From NCBI RefSeq assembly GCF_001422885.1, contig NZ_LMMZ01000004.1:62001-126000 (forward strand): DNA of 64,000 nucleotides, in the 5' to 3' direction. The notes beneath the pieces were generated by a model, which saw nothing but the letters and a program-made list of their open reading frames with translations, was not told the origin of the DNA and ran no database searches. This document shows positions 16,753 to 26,152 of this stretch, piece by piece. Position numbers and translations under genes: made by a program. This DNA comes from Methylobacterium sp. Leaf104. Lineage in GTDB: Bacteria; Pseudomonadota; Alphaproteobacteria; Rhizobiales; Beijerinckiaceae. Position 1 is the stretch's first letter. The number at the start of each line of letters is the position of its first letter.

Positions 16753-18945
16753 ATGTCTCATCGCTCTTCCCTCCTTGCTCTGCTGCTCGCCACAACGGCA
16801 CTCACCGGAGCCGCGACGGCTCAGGAACGCAGCGTTCGGCTCGACCAGCTCTCCGTCGAGGGGGCTTCGCCTGGGCCGGCGGCCGGGAGCGGCGTGAATC
16901 TCAGCGGCGGTGATGGTGGGACGGCGGCGACCAGCGGCGGCGGCGGAGGCCCGTCCGGCGTCACCGGCTACACCGCCCGAGTCAGCCCCACGGCGACCAA
17001 AACCAACACGCCCCTGCTCGAAACCCCGCAATCGGTCACGGTGCTCACCCGCGAGGCGCTCAACGATCGCAACGTCCAGACCCTGAACGAGGCCATCGGC
17101 TATGTGGCCGGCGTCTCGTCGAACGTCTTCGGCTTCGATCCGCGCTTCGACTCGTTCTTCGTTCGCGGCTTCAGCCTGACCTACGACGGTATCTACCGGG
17201 ACGGCCTGCGCCAGGTCGCGGCCGGCCTGACGGTGCCGCGCATCGAGCCCTACGGCATCGAGGCGGCCACGATCCTGCGCGGACCGGCGTCCGGACTCTA
17301 TGGGCTCGGCTCGCCCGGCGGCATCCTCGACGTCACCACGAAGCGGCCGGTCTTCACGCCCTTCGGCGAGGTCCAGATGCAGGTCGGCAACTTCGACCGC
17401 TACCAGGGCAATTTCGACATCGGTGGTCCGGTCGAGGGTACGGGCGGCACGCTCGCGTACCGCGTCACCGGAATCCGGCGGCAGTCAGACACCTTCATCC
17501 CCGGCGGCTCGGACGACCGGAGCTACATCGCGCCGTCCTTCACCTGGAAGCCGTCCGCCGACACCACCTTCACGTTCCTGAGCGAGTATCAGGAGACCAA
17601 GCTTCCGGGCAGCACGACGTACTTCAACCAGAACCTGCGCCCGACCCGGATCTACTCGGGCGATCCGGCCTTCAACGACTTCAGGCAGCAGCAGGGGCGG
17701 GTCGGCTACGCGTTCGAGCACCGCTTCGACGGGGATCTGGTCTTCCGGCAGAACTTCCGTTTCTACGACATCAGCAACGACTATCGCTACGCGTCGATCG
17801 CCGCGCTCAGCCCCGACGGCCTGAGCGCCAGCCGGTCGACGGGATACTCGCGGCAGTTCCTCAGCCAGATCACGCTCGACAACCAGATCGAGGCGCATGT
17901 CACCACGGGGCCGGTCGCGCATACGCTGGTGGCGGGTCTCGACTACGCGCATTCGGATTTCAACTATCGCTTCGGCTTCGGCGCGGCTCCCGACCTCAAT
18001 CTCGTCACGCGCAATTACGGCCAGCAGCCGATCCTCGCACCGCTGCTCGGCCCGCGCACCGCGCAGAGCCAGGATCAGGTCGGGCTGTACCTGCAGGAGC
18101 AGGCCAAGTTCGACCGCTTCGTCCTCACCCTGACCGGACGCTACGACTGGGTGTCTCAGAGCACGACCAGCGCCCCCGCTGCCGCGACCCAGCAGAACGA
18201 CCAGGCCTTCACGGGCCGGGTCGGTCTCAACTATCTCCTGGCCCCTGGACTGGTCCCCTATGCCAGCTACGCCACCACCTTCGCGCCGCAGCCGGGCGTC
18301 GATGCGGCCGGGCGCGCCTTCCGACCGGCGACGGGGGACCAGATCGAGGCCGGCGTCAAATACCTGATCCCCGGCACGAACATCCAGGCGGGGTTCGCCG
18401 GGTTCGATATCGTTCAGAGCAGCGTCCTGCGCACGGACCCGAACAACGTCGCCTTTCAGGTGGCGACCGGCGCCGTCGAGTCCCGCGGCTTCGAGATGGA
18501 GGCCATCGCCAACTTCGCACCCGGAACGAACCTGACGCTCGCCTATACGCATCTCAATCTGCGGTATCTCAGTCAGACCTCGTTCGCGGGCCAGGTCCTG
18601 GACGGCAACGCGCTCTCGGGCATTCCGGGAGACACGTTCACCGGGTTCCTGAGCTACCTGTTCCCGCCGGGCTCGGCTCTGCGCGGTCTGACCGTCGGCG
18701 GCGGTATCCGCTTCAACGCCAACAGCTTTGCCAACGACGAGAACACCGTCCGCAACCCGACCGTCACGCTGTTCGATGCGCTGGTGGCCTACGACTTTGC
18801 GGCCATCGATCCGGCTTACAAAGGCTTTCGCGCCCAGATCAACGCCAACAACGTCTTCGATCGAGACTACTTCACCTGTCAGGCGGGATTCTGCTATCGC
18901 GGCGCGCCCGCAACGGTCATCGGCAGCCTGATCTACCGATGGTAG
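16753..18945 (+). CDS. TonB-dependent siderophore receptor
   Basis: Outer-membrane ferric-siderophore transporter of about 730 residues. Signal peptide 1-23 (ATTALTGAATA-Q), a TonB-box-like segment with a Gly/Ser-rich linker, then a plug domain with ETPQSVTVLTRE, LNEAIGYVAGV, FFVRGFSL and ILRGPASGLYGLGSPGGI. The rest is a 22-strand barrel ending in a typical aromatic C-terminus (SLIYRW). The pattern is that of FpvA/FhuA-type siderophore receptors. In-frame ATGs also exist at 16684 and 16708; I chose 16753 because it gives a clean signal peptide. It is followed by an esterase gene and preceded by two palindromes, which suggests iron-regulated siderophore uptake. Confidence 0.9.
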   Translation: MSHRSSLLALLLATTALTGAATAQERSVRLDQLSVEGASPGPAAGSGVNLSGGDGGTAATSGGGGGPSGVTGYTARVSPTATKTNTPLLETPQSVTVLTREALNDRNVQTLNEAIGYVAGVSSNVFGFDPRFDSFFVRGFSLTYDGIYRDGLRQVAAGLTVPRIEPYGIEAATILRGPASGLYGLGSPGGILDVTTKRPVFTPFGEVQMQVGNFDRYQGNFDIGGPVEGTGGTLAYRVTGIRRQSDTFIPGGSDDRSYIAPSFTWKPSADTTFTFLSEYQETKLPGSTTYFNQNLRPTRIYSGDPAFNDFRQQQGRVGYAFEHRFDGDLVFRQNFRFYDISNDYRYASIAALSPDGLSASRSTGYSRQFLSQITLDNQIEAHVTTGPVAHTLVAGLDYAHSDFNYRFGFGAAPDLNLVTRNYGQQPILAPLLGPRTAQSQDQVGLYLQEQAKFDRFVLTLTGRYDWVSQSTTSAPAAATQQNDQAFTGRVGLNYLLAPGLVPYASYATTFAPQPGVDAAGRAFRPATGDQIEAGVKYLIPGTNIQAGFAGFDIVQSSVLRTDPNNVAFQVATGAVESRGFEMEAIANFAPGTNLTLAYTHLNLRYLSQTSFAGQVLDGNALSGIPGDTFTGFLSYLFPPGSALRGLTVGGGIRFNANSFANDENTVRNPTVTLFDALVAYDFAAIDPAYKGFRAQINANNVFDRDYFTCQAGFCYRGAPATVIGSLIYRW

Positions 18946-19009
18946 ACGGCGTCCTCGGAACCGTGGCGTCCCTCTCCGCATCCGTCGAGGCCATCGCGAG
19001 CCGGGTCCG

Positions 19010-19951
19010 ATGAGGACAGGTCTCTCGCGGCGCGGCCTGGCGGCGCTGTCGGCCGCCTGGCTGATGCTGAGGCCGAGCTTGGCCAGCGGTGCTGCAGACG
19101 AGCCGGCCCGGCTCACCGGCGCGGTCGCCTTCGATCTTGGCGGCCACGGCGAGCGGGCGCCGTGGCGGATCACGCTCTACGTTCCGCCCGGCGAGGTGCC
19201 CGCGGACGGTTGGCCCGTTCTGTACCTGCTGGACGGCAACGCGGTGACGGCCACGGCGATCGATATCGAGCGCGTGCAGGCGCCCTATCCGGACGCCACG
19301 GGTATCGGGACGCGCTTCGTCGTCGTCGGCATCGGCTATCCCGGGGACGAGCCCTACGATGGCCTGCGTCGGTCCTGGGACTATACGCCACCGCCCGGAC
19401 GGTCCTACGCGCCGTCGAAGCCCGGCGGTCCCGCGATCCGGACGGGCGGCGCCGACGCGTTTCTACGCTTCGTCCTGGACGACCTCCGGCCTGCGATCGC
19501 GCGGCGCTGTCGGGTCGACCCTTCGCGGCAAGCGGTGTTCGGACACTCGTTCGGTGGGCTGTTCGTCCTCTACGCCCTCACGCGGGCGCCCGCGGCCTTC
19601 TCACACTGGATCGCCGCCAGCCCATCCATCTACTGGGAAGACGCTGTGCTGCTCGGAAGCGTCGCGGACTTGGAGAGGGCCCCCCCGAACGGCGCGCACG
19701 TGCTTCTGCTGGCAGGTGCCTACGAGGAAGCACTCGCCCCGTTCCAACGGGACGCTCCGGATCGTGAGGCGCGCCGCGCCCGCCTCGCCTCGACCCGCAC
19801 CGTCGGACTCACCCGTGAAATGACGGAGCGGTTGAGCCGGATCTCGGGCCTGACCAGCACCTTCGGCCTGATTCCAGGCCGAACCCACATGACCGTCCTG
19901 CCCGAAGCGCTCAACGCGGCGGTCGCCTTCTTCATGCAACGATCGGGATAG
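19010..19951 (+). CDS. alpha/beta hydrolase, IroE/BesA-like siderophore esterase
   Basis: A 313-residue serine hydrolase. The N-terminus has an SRRGLAALSAAW segment resembling a twin-arginine signal. The catalytic serine is Ser180 in FGHSFGGLFVLYAL, and a late His in GRTHMTVLP is the likely base. WPVLYLLDGNAV and ASPSIYWED are typical of the esterase D / IroE / BesA group that cleaves ester siderophores to release iron. Position, 64 bases after the siderophore receptor on the same strand, supports that role, though substrate is inferred. Export by Tat would place the reaction in the periplasm. Confidence 0.85.
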   Translation: MRTGLSRRGLAALSAAWLMLRPSLASGAADEPARLTGAVAFDLGGHGERAPWRITLYVPPGEVPADGWPVLYLLDGNAVTATAIDIERVQAPYPDATGIGTRFVVVGIGYPGDEPYDGLRRSWDYTPPPGRSYAPSKPGGPAIRTGGADAFLRFVLDDLRPAIARRCRVDPSRQAVFGHSFGGLFVLYALTRAPAAFSHWIAASPSIYWEDAVLLGSVADLERAPPNGAHVLLLAGAYEEALAPFQRDAPDREARRARLASTRTVGLTREMTERLSRISGLTSTFGLIPGRTHMTVLPEALNAAVAFFMQRSG

Positions 19952-20125
19952 CCTCGCGGCGAAGGCCTCGGCACGGATCGCTCGTCGAGGCGGACGAGGG
20001 TGGCGCTGGTCGTCGCCGCTCCCGCGAACGTCCGACGTCAACGCCTCGACGTTCTGCGAGCCGCCCGTCACCGACCCACACCGCGCCGACGTTCAGGGAC
20101 ACCCCCGAACGCCAGCGTCCCGCCC

Positions 20126-21679
20126 CTAGCCGGGCGCGCGCGCGAGGGCGGGCAGGTCCGCCCCGGCCTCGATCGCGGCCGCCGGGGGCAGGCGTCCGAG
20201 GCCGAGGAGGTGCAGGAAGGCGGTGAAGGCGCTGTTGCGGCCGATGCTGCAGGCGGCGGTCACCCGGTCGCCCGTGACGTAATAGGCGATGAACTCGAGG
20301 GCGGCGGGGTCGCCCTGCAGGATGATCCGGTCGAAACCCTTGGCGTAGCCGCCGTAATCGAGCCGCTTGTCGCCCTGGTTGCTCCAGAAGAACGGCACGC
20401 CCGCGAAGGCGGCGTCCCGGCCGAGCATGGCCCGGGCCACGTGCGTGCCGTGCTGCTGCGCGAGGCGCCAATGCTCGATCCGCGCGGTCTCGCCGCTCGC
20501 CACCTCCGGAAAGGCGGCGATGTCGCCCGCGATCCAGACGCCCTCCGCGAGCTCGAGGTCGCCGCCGACCGGGAGGCCGCCGCTCTCGTCGGGCGCGACC
20601 CCCGCGATCAGGCCGGTCTCCGGCGCGGCGCCCGCGCCGACGAGGACGATGTCGGCGGGCAGGCGCCGTCCGTCCTGCGTCTCGATGCCCTCGACGCGGC
20701 CGGTGCCGGCGATCTTGGCGACGGAGCCGGTCTCGAAGGCGACGCCGTTGCCCGCATGGTAGCGCTGGAGCGCCGCGCCCACCGCCGCGCCGAAGCGCTT
20801 GGCGAAGGGGATGTCCTCGCGGGCCAGCACGGTGACGGACAGCCCGCGCTTGTTGAGGAACGCGGCGGCCTCCAGGCCGATGAAGCCGGCCCCCACCACG
20901 ACCACGGATCTGGCCTCGGCCGCCGCCTCGCTCAGGCGGATCGCGTCGTCGAGGCTGCGCAGGGTGAAGACCCCGTCGAGGTCCTGGCCAGGGAAGTCCG
21001 GCATCACCGCCCGGCTCCCGGTGGCCACCAGGATCGCGTCGGCCGTCAGGGTCCGGCCGTCCGCCAGGGTGACGGCGCGCCGGGCGGGTTCGACCCGGGT
21101 GACCTCCGCGGTGACACGCTCGACCCCGTTGGCCGGCGCGAAGTCGGGCTCGATCCGCACCTTTTCCGGCGGGGTCGGCTTGGCCAGGAACTGCTTCGAG
21201 AGCTTGGTCCGGTCGTAGGGCGGGTGCGCCTCGCGGCCGACCAGGGTGATGCGGCCCGCGTAGCCCTCGCGGCGCAGGGTCTTCACGCAGGCGACGGCCG
21301 CCGCGCCCGAGCCGACGACGAGCACGCTTTCCACGGGCGCGGACGCCGTCCGCGTCGGCGCCGGCTCCGGCGTCAGGGTCGCGACGGCCTCGGCGCCCTC
21401 GAGGCGGACGGGGTAGCGGGTCAGGGCGTCGAGGGCCGGCGGCTCCTCCAGGCTCCCGTCGGCCAGGGCGAAGGCGGCCTTGTGCCAGGGGCAGTAGAGG
21501 CGTCCGCCGCAGATCTCGCCCTTGGCGAGGGGCGCGCCGAGATGCGGGCACCTGGCCTGGAACGCGCGGACGCCCGCGGCGTCGCGCACGAACAACACCG
21601 TGTCGTCGCCGGCCGTGCCCTCCGCCATGCCCCCCATCGGGATCGCGTCGAGGGCGAGGCGGATCTCGGTTCCGGACAT
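20126..21679 (-). CDS. Rieske - FAD/NAD-dependent oxidoreductase (AIFM3-like)
   Basis: A 517-residue two-part protein. The N-terminal Rieske domain has CPHLG (Cys44, His46) and CPWHKA (Cys63, His66) ligating a [2Fe-2S] cluster. The rest is a ferredoxin-reductase-type flavoprotein with VLVVGSGAAAVA near 116, ILVATGSRAVMP, the NADH loop VVVVGAGFIGLE and WIAGDIAAFP. It would move electrons between NAD(P)H and an unknown partner. Start 21679 is set by AGGAGG ten bases upstream. It lies downstream of the PepSY and TonB genes on the same strand with a 134-base gap, so a role in reducing an imported metal complex is possible but unproven. Confidence 0.88.
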   Translation of the reverse strand: MSGTEIRLALDAIPMGGMAEGTAGDDTVLFVRDAAGVRAFQARCPHLGAPLAKGEICGGRLYCPWHKAAFALADGSLEEPPALDALTRYPVRLEGAEAVATLTPEPAPTRTASAPVESVLVVGSGAAAVACVKTLRREGYAGRITLVGREAHPPYDRTKLSKQFLAKPTPPEKVRIEPDFAPANGVERVTAEVTRVEPARRAVTLADGRTLTADAILVATGSRAVMPDFPGQDLDGVFTLRSLDDAIRLSEAAAEARSVVVVGAGFIGLEAAAFLNKRGLSVTVLAREDIPFAKRFGAAVGAALQRYHAGNGVAFETGSVAKIAGTGRVEGIETQDGRRLPADIVLVGAGAAPETGLIAGVAPDESGGLPVGGDLELAEGVWIAGDIAAFPEVASGETARIEHWRLAQQHGTHVARAMLGRDAAFAGVPFFWSNQGDKRLDYGGYAKGFDRIILQGDPAALEFIAYYVTGDRVTAACSIGRNSAFTAFLHLLGLGRLPPAAAIEAGADLPALARAPG

Positions 21680-21813
21680 GGCTGGCATCCCTCCTGGCGG
21701 GCGCCGTCGCACCCGGCCGGTCAAGTCGCCGGACCCGTTCGGGTTGCAGCGTGCGACGTCGCAGGGCCTCGCCGGCCCTGGGGACCGCCGGGCGCGACGG
21801 GCGCCGCGGCCCC

Positions 21814-23229
21814 CTACCCCATCCGCGCCGGGCGCCGCAGGCGGCGCCAGCCCAGCACCACGCCCGAGAGGGCGATGGTCGCGCCGAGGCCGTTGAGGAG
21901 CCACATCACCGCGTCCCAGGCCGGGCGGGCCTGGAACAGGTTTCCGAAGTCCAGGCGGTGCGGCGCCTCGAACAGCCAGCGCTGGAGCCGGCCGCTGGCA
22001 TCGAGGCGGTCGAGGAGCGCGCCGGTCTCGGGGTCGATGTGGAGCCAGGTCGCCGCCGGGTCGTCCAAGCGCAGGCGCAGCACCGGCAGCGGCCGGGTGT
22101 CGTGGTGGGCATACCAGTAGGCGTCGTAGGCGGTCAGGGTCTCGGCCCCGGCGAGGCGGGCCTCCGGCAGGGCGCGGGCGGCGGCCGCGCGAAGGGCCGC
22201 CTCGGGTTGGGGCGGCGCCACCACCCGCCCGCCCCGCGCCTCGGCGGCCACCAGCACGGGCCGGCCGCCCACCTGCGTGAAGCGGACCTCCACGGTTCCC
22301 GGCCGCGCCGGGTGCTCGAGGGCCGCCCGGTCGAACTTGGCCGGCGGCCCGGCATAGGCCTCCCGCAGCGCCGCCGGGGGCGTGCGGGGCGAGAACCAGT
22401 GGTTCGGGTTCATGGAGAGCCAGCCGCTGGCGACGAAGGTGAGGAGGCTCAGGCCCCCGAGGGTGCCGAGGAGGTGGTGCCAGCGCCCGAGGCCGCGATA
22501 GGGCGTCACCGCCCCGGAGGCGTAGGGCCGGCGCAGGCGCAGGCGCCAGATCCCCAGGACGAGGCCGCTGAGCACCCCGGCGCCGGCGATGCCCGAGACC
22601 CACAGCACGCTGCCGCGCCAGAGCTCGCCCCGCGCCCGCAGGGGCGTCGGGTAGAACCAGTGCGGGATCGCCCCGAGCCAGTTCCACAGGCGCTCCCGGC
22701 GGGTGGTGTCGAGGACGACGGCGCCGGTGCGGGCCGAGACGTAGAGCTCGGTGCCGGCCGCGTCGCCCAGCGCCACCACGTGGAAGGGGCGCAGCGGGTC
22801 GTAGCGGTCCCGCACCGTCCACTGGTCGCGGCTCACCGCCCGCACGGTGGCGCCCGGCCCGAACGGGGCCCGGGCCGCCGCCGCGTCGAGGGGGCCGAGG
22901 GCCTGCCCGGTCTCGGCCGAGAGCGTGTGCCGGGCGCCGTCGCGCGCGGTGACCTGATAGACCGGCGCCCCGGCCCGCATGGACAGTGAGAGGCCGCCCG
23001 GGGCCGGGTCGAGCCCGGCCCGGGCCAGGGCCTCGTCTGGGCCGAGCCGGACCCGGTCGAAGGCGATCGGCGCGAGGCGGGACAGGCGCTCGGCCTCGGT
23101 CAGGGCCGGGAAGGCCACGTAGAGCATCACCAGTCCCGACAGCACCCAGGCGGCGAGGAACAGCCCCGTGGCGATGCCGAGCCAGCGATGGCCGAGGATC
23201 AGCCAGCGCTTCAGGGATTTGAGCCGCAT
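21814..23229 (-). CDS. PepSY-associated inner-membrane protein
   Basis: A 471-residue protein with the four-helix layout of PepSY_TM proteins: a first membrane helix at about 12-35 following RWLILGHRWLG, two in the middle around the conserved RWHHLLGTLGG, and a last one near the C-terminus (WLLNGLGATIALSGVVLGW). Large periplasmic PepSY-type segments lie between. Relatives accompany TonB receptors and are thought to help ferric or other metal-complex handling, in some cases as reductases. The ATG overlaps the receptor stop codon (TGATG), so the two are translationally coupled. Function is inferred from family and context. Confidence 0.87.
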   Translation of the reverse strand: MRLKSLKRWLILGHRWLGIATGLFLAAWVLSGLVMLYVAFPALTEAERLSRLAPIAFDRVRLGPDEALARAGLDPAPGGLSLSMRAGAPVYQVTARDGARHTLSAETGQALGPLDAAAARAPFGPGATVRAVSRDQWTVRDRYDPLRPFHVVALGDAAGTELYVSARTGAVVLDTTRRERLWNWLGAIPHWFYPTPLRARGELWRGSVLWVSGIAGAGVLSGLVLGIWRLRLRRPYASGAVTPYRGLGRWHHLLGTLGGLSLLTFVASGWLSMNPNHWFSPRTPPAALREAYAGPPAKFDRAALEHPARPGTVEVRFTQVGGRPVLVAAEARGGRVVAPPQPEAALRAAAARALPEARLAGAETLTAYDAYWYAHHDTRPLPVLRLRLDDPAATWLHIDPETGALLDRLDASGRLQRWLFEAPHRLDFGNLFQARPAWDAVMWLLNGLGATIALSGVVLGWRRLRRPARMG

Positions 23230-25505
23230 CAGAACCGCACGCTGTAGGCCAGCTCGACGGAGCGCGGCCGGCCGAGCAGCCAGTTGGTGCCGACCCCGTT
23301 CACGGCGTTGCCGCTGATCGCGTAGACCGTGTCGAACAGGTTGTAGGCGCGCAGGGACAGCCGGGACGCCGGGGTGACCTGATGGTCGAGCCCGGCATTG
23401 ACCAGGGTGTAGGCCGGGCGCGGGGCCCGGTTGCCGAAGTCGCTGAAGGTCTCGCCCACGTGCTGCAGGCCGATTCGCGCCTCCCAGGCCGGGGCGAAGG
23501 TCCAGTTGACCCAGAGGTTGCCGACGCGCTCGGGCACGTCGATGGGCTGGCGCCCGGCATAGGACACCACCGCGCCGCCGACCGCCTGGTCGAAGGCGTC
23601 GTACTGGGCGTGCAGCAGCGCCAGGTTGGCGTCGACGCGCCAGGCCTCGGCGAGGTGCAGGCTCAGGGCCGCCTCGACGCCGATGGAGGATTGCCGGCCG
23701 ACCTGGGTCGAGAGCGTCGGCTGGCCCGGCACCGTCGAGATCAGGTTGTCCTTGACGATGCGGTAGCCGGCCAGCGTCCACTCGGCCCGGCCGTCCCAGG
23801 TCACGCCCTTGGCGCCGACCTCCACCTGCTCGCCGGTGGAGAGCCGGAAGTTGGCGAGGCTCTGCGAGAGCGAGATCAGGCTGCCGACGGGATCGGTGGC
23901 GGTGGCGTATTGCGCGTAGAGCGCCAGCAGCGGCGTCGGGTTGTAGACGGCGCCGAAGCGGTAGCTCAGTGCCCGGAAATCCTGGTCGAAGGCGGCGCCG
24001 GTGACGAGGTTGGTCCGGTGCAGGACGGGCGCGTCGTAGCGCACGCCCGCCAGCAGGGAGACCTGGTCGGACAGGATCAGCCGGTTCTCGGCGAAGACCG
24101 AGGCCTGGCGCGTGCTGGTGGCGTAGGCCGGGGTGGCGCGGCCGTCGGCCGGGAACAGGCCGGGGTCGTAGGCGAAGGGGTCGACGCTCGTGACGAGCCC
24201 GCCCCCGTCGGAGGCGAAGTTGTTGGTGTGCCGGAAGGCGATGTGGTTCACGTCGAACCCGGCCAGGAATTCGTTGCGGAGCCCGAACAGGGTGCCCCGG
24301 ACGGTCGCGTCGAGCCGGTTCCCGACCTGCTCCTGGCTGTGATAGATCTCGATGTAGTCCGAGCGGTCGATCCGCCCGGTGTCCCGGTTGAAGGCGTATT
24401 GCTCGACGTCCCGCCACTGGCGCCGGCTCTGGAGCCGGTAGGCGGTGTTGCGGATGGTGACGTCGGCGCTCGGGCTCCATTCGGTGCGCAGCTGCGTCCA
24501 GTTGTCGGTCCAGAGGATCTGCGCGTCGCGGACGTTGTAGTTGTTGAACCGGATGGCGTCGCGGATGCGCCCGTTCACCAGGGGCGTGCCCCAGTAGCGG
24601 GCCGGCTCCTGGTAGCCGAAATCATGGCTCAGGGTGACGGCGAGGTCCGGGGTCGCCTGCAGGGTCAGGGCGCCCGAGACCGCGAGGTTGCGGAAGCTCC
24701 CGTCCGGCGAGACCCAGCCCTCGGCGCGGTTGCCGCTGACGTTGAGGCGGTAGGCCAGGGCCTCGCCGATGGGGCCGCCGGAATCGAGGGCGAGGCGCGC
24801 GAGGCCGTCCGAGCCGATTGCGGCGCGGGCCTCGTTGAGGGGCGTGAAGACCGGCTTCTTGGTCACCACGTTGACCACGCCGCCGATGGCGCCGTCGCCG
24901 TAGAGCACGGAGGCCGGGCCGCGCAGGACCTCGATGCGCTCGACGTTCCAGGTGTCGAACGGGAAGGTCACGGTGCCGGCGCCGACGAACAGACGGGTGC
25001 CGTCGTAGAGCTGCTGGATCGAGTTCGGGCCGGCGAAGCCCCGGGCCGTGAAGGCGCCGTTGCCGTTGCCGGGCGACGCCACCGTGGTGATGCCGGTGGC
25101 GTTCTGGGTGACGGCCTCGGCGACCGTGTTCTGGCCGCGCAGGCGGGTGGTCTCGCCCGCGATCACATCGACGCTGGCGGGGGTTTCCAGGGGCGTCAGG
25201 CCGAGACGGCTGGCGCTGCGGCCGACGGTGCGCAGGTTGAGGCCCTCGGCGGGGGCCGGGCCGCCCCGCCCGGACCCGGAGACCTCCAGGGTCTCCAGGG
25301 TGACGGCGGACGGGACCTCCCGGCTCTGGGCCTCGGCGGGCATCGGCAGCAGGCCGCCGAGCAGGGCCGCCAGGGGCAGGACCGGCGGGGATCTCGGGAT
25401 CCGGCGGGACGGCGGGGCTCGATCCGGCCGCGCGCATCGGGCGTTCGCGGTGAGGAGACGGGGCTGGGCGACGGGCATGGGACAACCGGGACAGGGCGCG
25501 GGCAT
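23229..25505 (-). CDS. TonB-dependent receptor under cobalamin-riboswitch and possible Zur-type control
   Basis: Outer-membrane receptor of about 758 residues. After a signal region ending near AEAQS come the plug blocks (ETPASVDVIAGE, VAEAVTQNATGI, FTARGFAGPNS, VLRGPASVLYGDGAIGGVVN) and a barrel ending VELAYSVRF. Overall it resembles ferric-siderophore receptors more than E. coli BtuB, but its leader contains a cobalamin riboswitch, pointing to cobalamin or a related corrinoid or metal complex. ATGs at 25505 and 25478 are both possible; neither has a strong ribosome binding site. The frame runs upstream to 25832 but this is riboswitch and leader sequence. It heads an operon with the PepSY and Rieske/FAD genes. 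Confidence 0.88.
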   Translation of the reverse strand: MPAPCPGCPMPVAQPRLLTANARCARPDRAPPSRRIPRSPPVLPLAALLGGLLPMPAEAQSREVPSAVTLETLEVSGSGRGGPAPAEGLNLRTVGRSASRLGLTPLETPASVDVIAGETTRLRGQNTVAEAVTQNATGITTVASPGNGNGAFTARGFAGPNSIQQLYDGTRLFVGAGTVTFPFDTWNVERIEVLRGPASVLYGDGAIGGVVNVVTKKPVFTPLNEARAAIGSDGLARLALDSGGPIGEALAYRLNVSGNRAEGWVSPDGSFRNLAVSGALTLQATPDLAVTLSHDFGYQEPARYWGTPLVNGRIRDAIRFNNYNVRDAQILWTDNWTQLRTEWSPSADVTIRNTAYRLQSRRQWRDVEQYAFNRDTGRIDRSDYIEIYHSQEQVGNRLDATVRGTLFGLRNEFLAGFDVNHIAFRHTNNFASDGGGLVTSVDPFAYDPGLFPADGRATPAYATSTRQASVFAENRLILSDQVSLLAGVRYDAPVLHRTNLVTGAAFDQDFRALSYRFGAVYNPTPLLALYAQYATATDPVGSLISLSQSLANFRLSTGEQVEVGAKGVTWDGRAEWTLAGYRIVKDNLISTVPGQPTLSTQVGRQSSIGVEAALSLHLAEAWRVDANLALLHAQYDAFDQAVGGAVVSYAGRQPIDVPERVGNLWVNWTFAPAWEARIGLQHVGETFSDFGNRAPRPAYTLVNAGLDHQVTPASRLSLRAYNLFDTVYAISGNAVNGVGTNWLLGRPRSVELAYSVRF

Positions 25506-25529
25506 CGGCCGGGGCCGACGAGCCGTCCT

Positions 25530-25556
25530 CGCTAAAGCGTATGTTATAATGTTACA
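25530..25556. promoter_or_regulatory. AT-rich palindrome resembling a Zur box, overlapping a possible promoter
   Basis: TGTTATAATGTTACA (25542-25556) pairs at five of seven positions around its centre and differs by two bases from TGTTATANTATAACA, the zinc-uptake regulator consensus of proteobacteria as I recall it. On the minus strand it contains TATAAC, a plausible -10 element. CGCTAAAGCG (25530-25539), another small inverted repeat, follows at once. It lies 25-50 bases upstream of the receptor start and downstream of the riboswitch. It is an isolated AT island in very GC-rich DNA. Confidence 0.4.
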
Positions 25557-25803
25557 ATCGCTGAGCGGTGCCGGATGCGGGTCCGTTCGCGGCACAGCCC
25601 GGTCCGGACCGCGCGGGGCGGCCGGATCGGGCGTGGGCAAGCGGAAGGCGCGGGCGAGGACGGACATCGACGGGACGGCTGACGCGACGGGTCGCGCGAA
25701 GTGGCACGTCACCGCGAACGAGGCCGGCCCGGATGCCGCACGGCCTCCGCCCCGACACCCACCAGGACACCCCGCCCGATGCGTTTCGCGTGTGACCACG
25801 ACT

Positions 25804-25978
25804 GACGGCAGGTCTCCTGGCTCGCGGGTCACCGCCCTCTCATCGTCTTCCCAGGTGCGAAAGGCACCCAGTGACGTGTTGATGATGGGCTCGCCGCTTA
25901 CAGTTGCGGGGGCAGCCGCGGCCTCGGGCTTGCGCCCTCACCGCGTTCCCTTTTGATCCTCGATAAAGAGGAACCGTC
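25804..25978 (-). ncRNA. cobalamin riboswitch
   Basis: On the minus strand the element has the conserved B12 box AGCCAGGAGACCTGCC (25807-25822 on plus), the core CCGCAACTGTAAGCGG (near 25893-25912), CACTGGGTGCC..CACCTGGGAAG in the middle, and closing P1 stem GACGG/CCGTC (25974-25978 with 25804-25808). The order and spacing are those of the standard adenosylcobalamin-sensing class. It precedes the TonB receptor, whose start is about 300 bases further downstream. Confidence 0.93.
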
Positions 25979-26152
25979 GCATTCAAGCTAGGCGGTTTCC
26001 GGGGCGGAGGTCAAACGGCGTCGGCTGCCGGCGCCGGCCGCCTGTGGGAAAGCCGCCGGGCGGCGGGAATCCGGGGACAAATCCCGCCCTGGAGCGTTGG
26101 CCCAGCGTCGACGCGGCGCGCTGTGACCGAGACCGAAGGAGCAGGAAGCACG

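Noticed and set aside
25506-25832. N-terminal extension of the TonB receptor
   Set aside because: The frame is open but lies over the end of the riboswitch and the leader, and it lacks any signal peptide or conserved sequence before residue 110.
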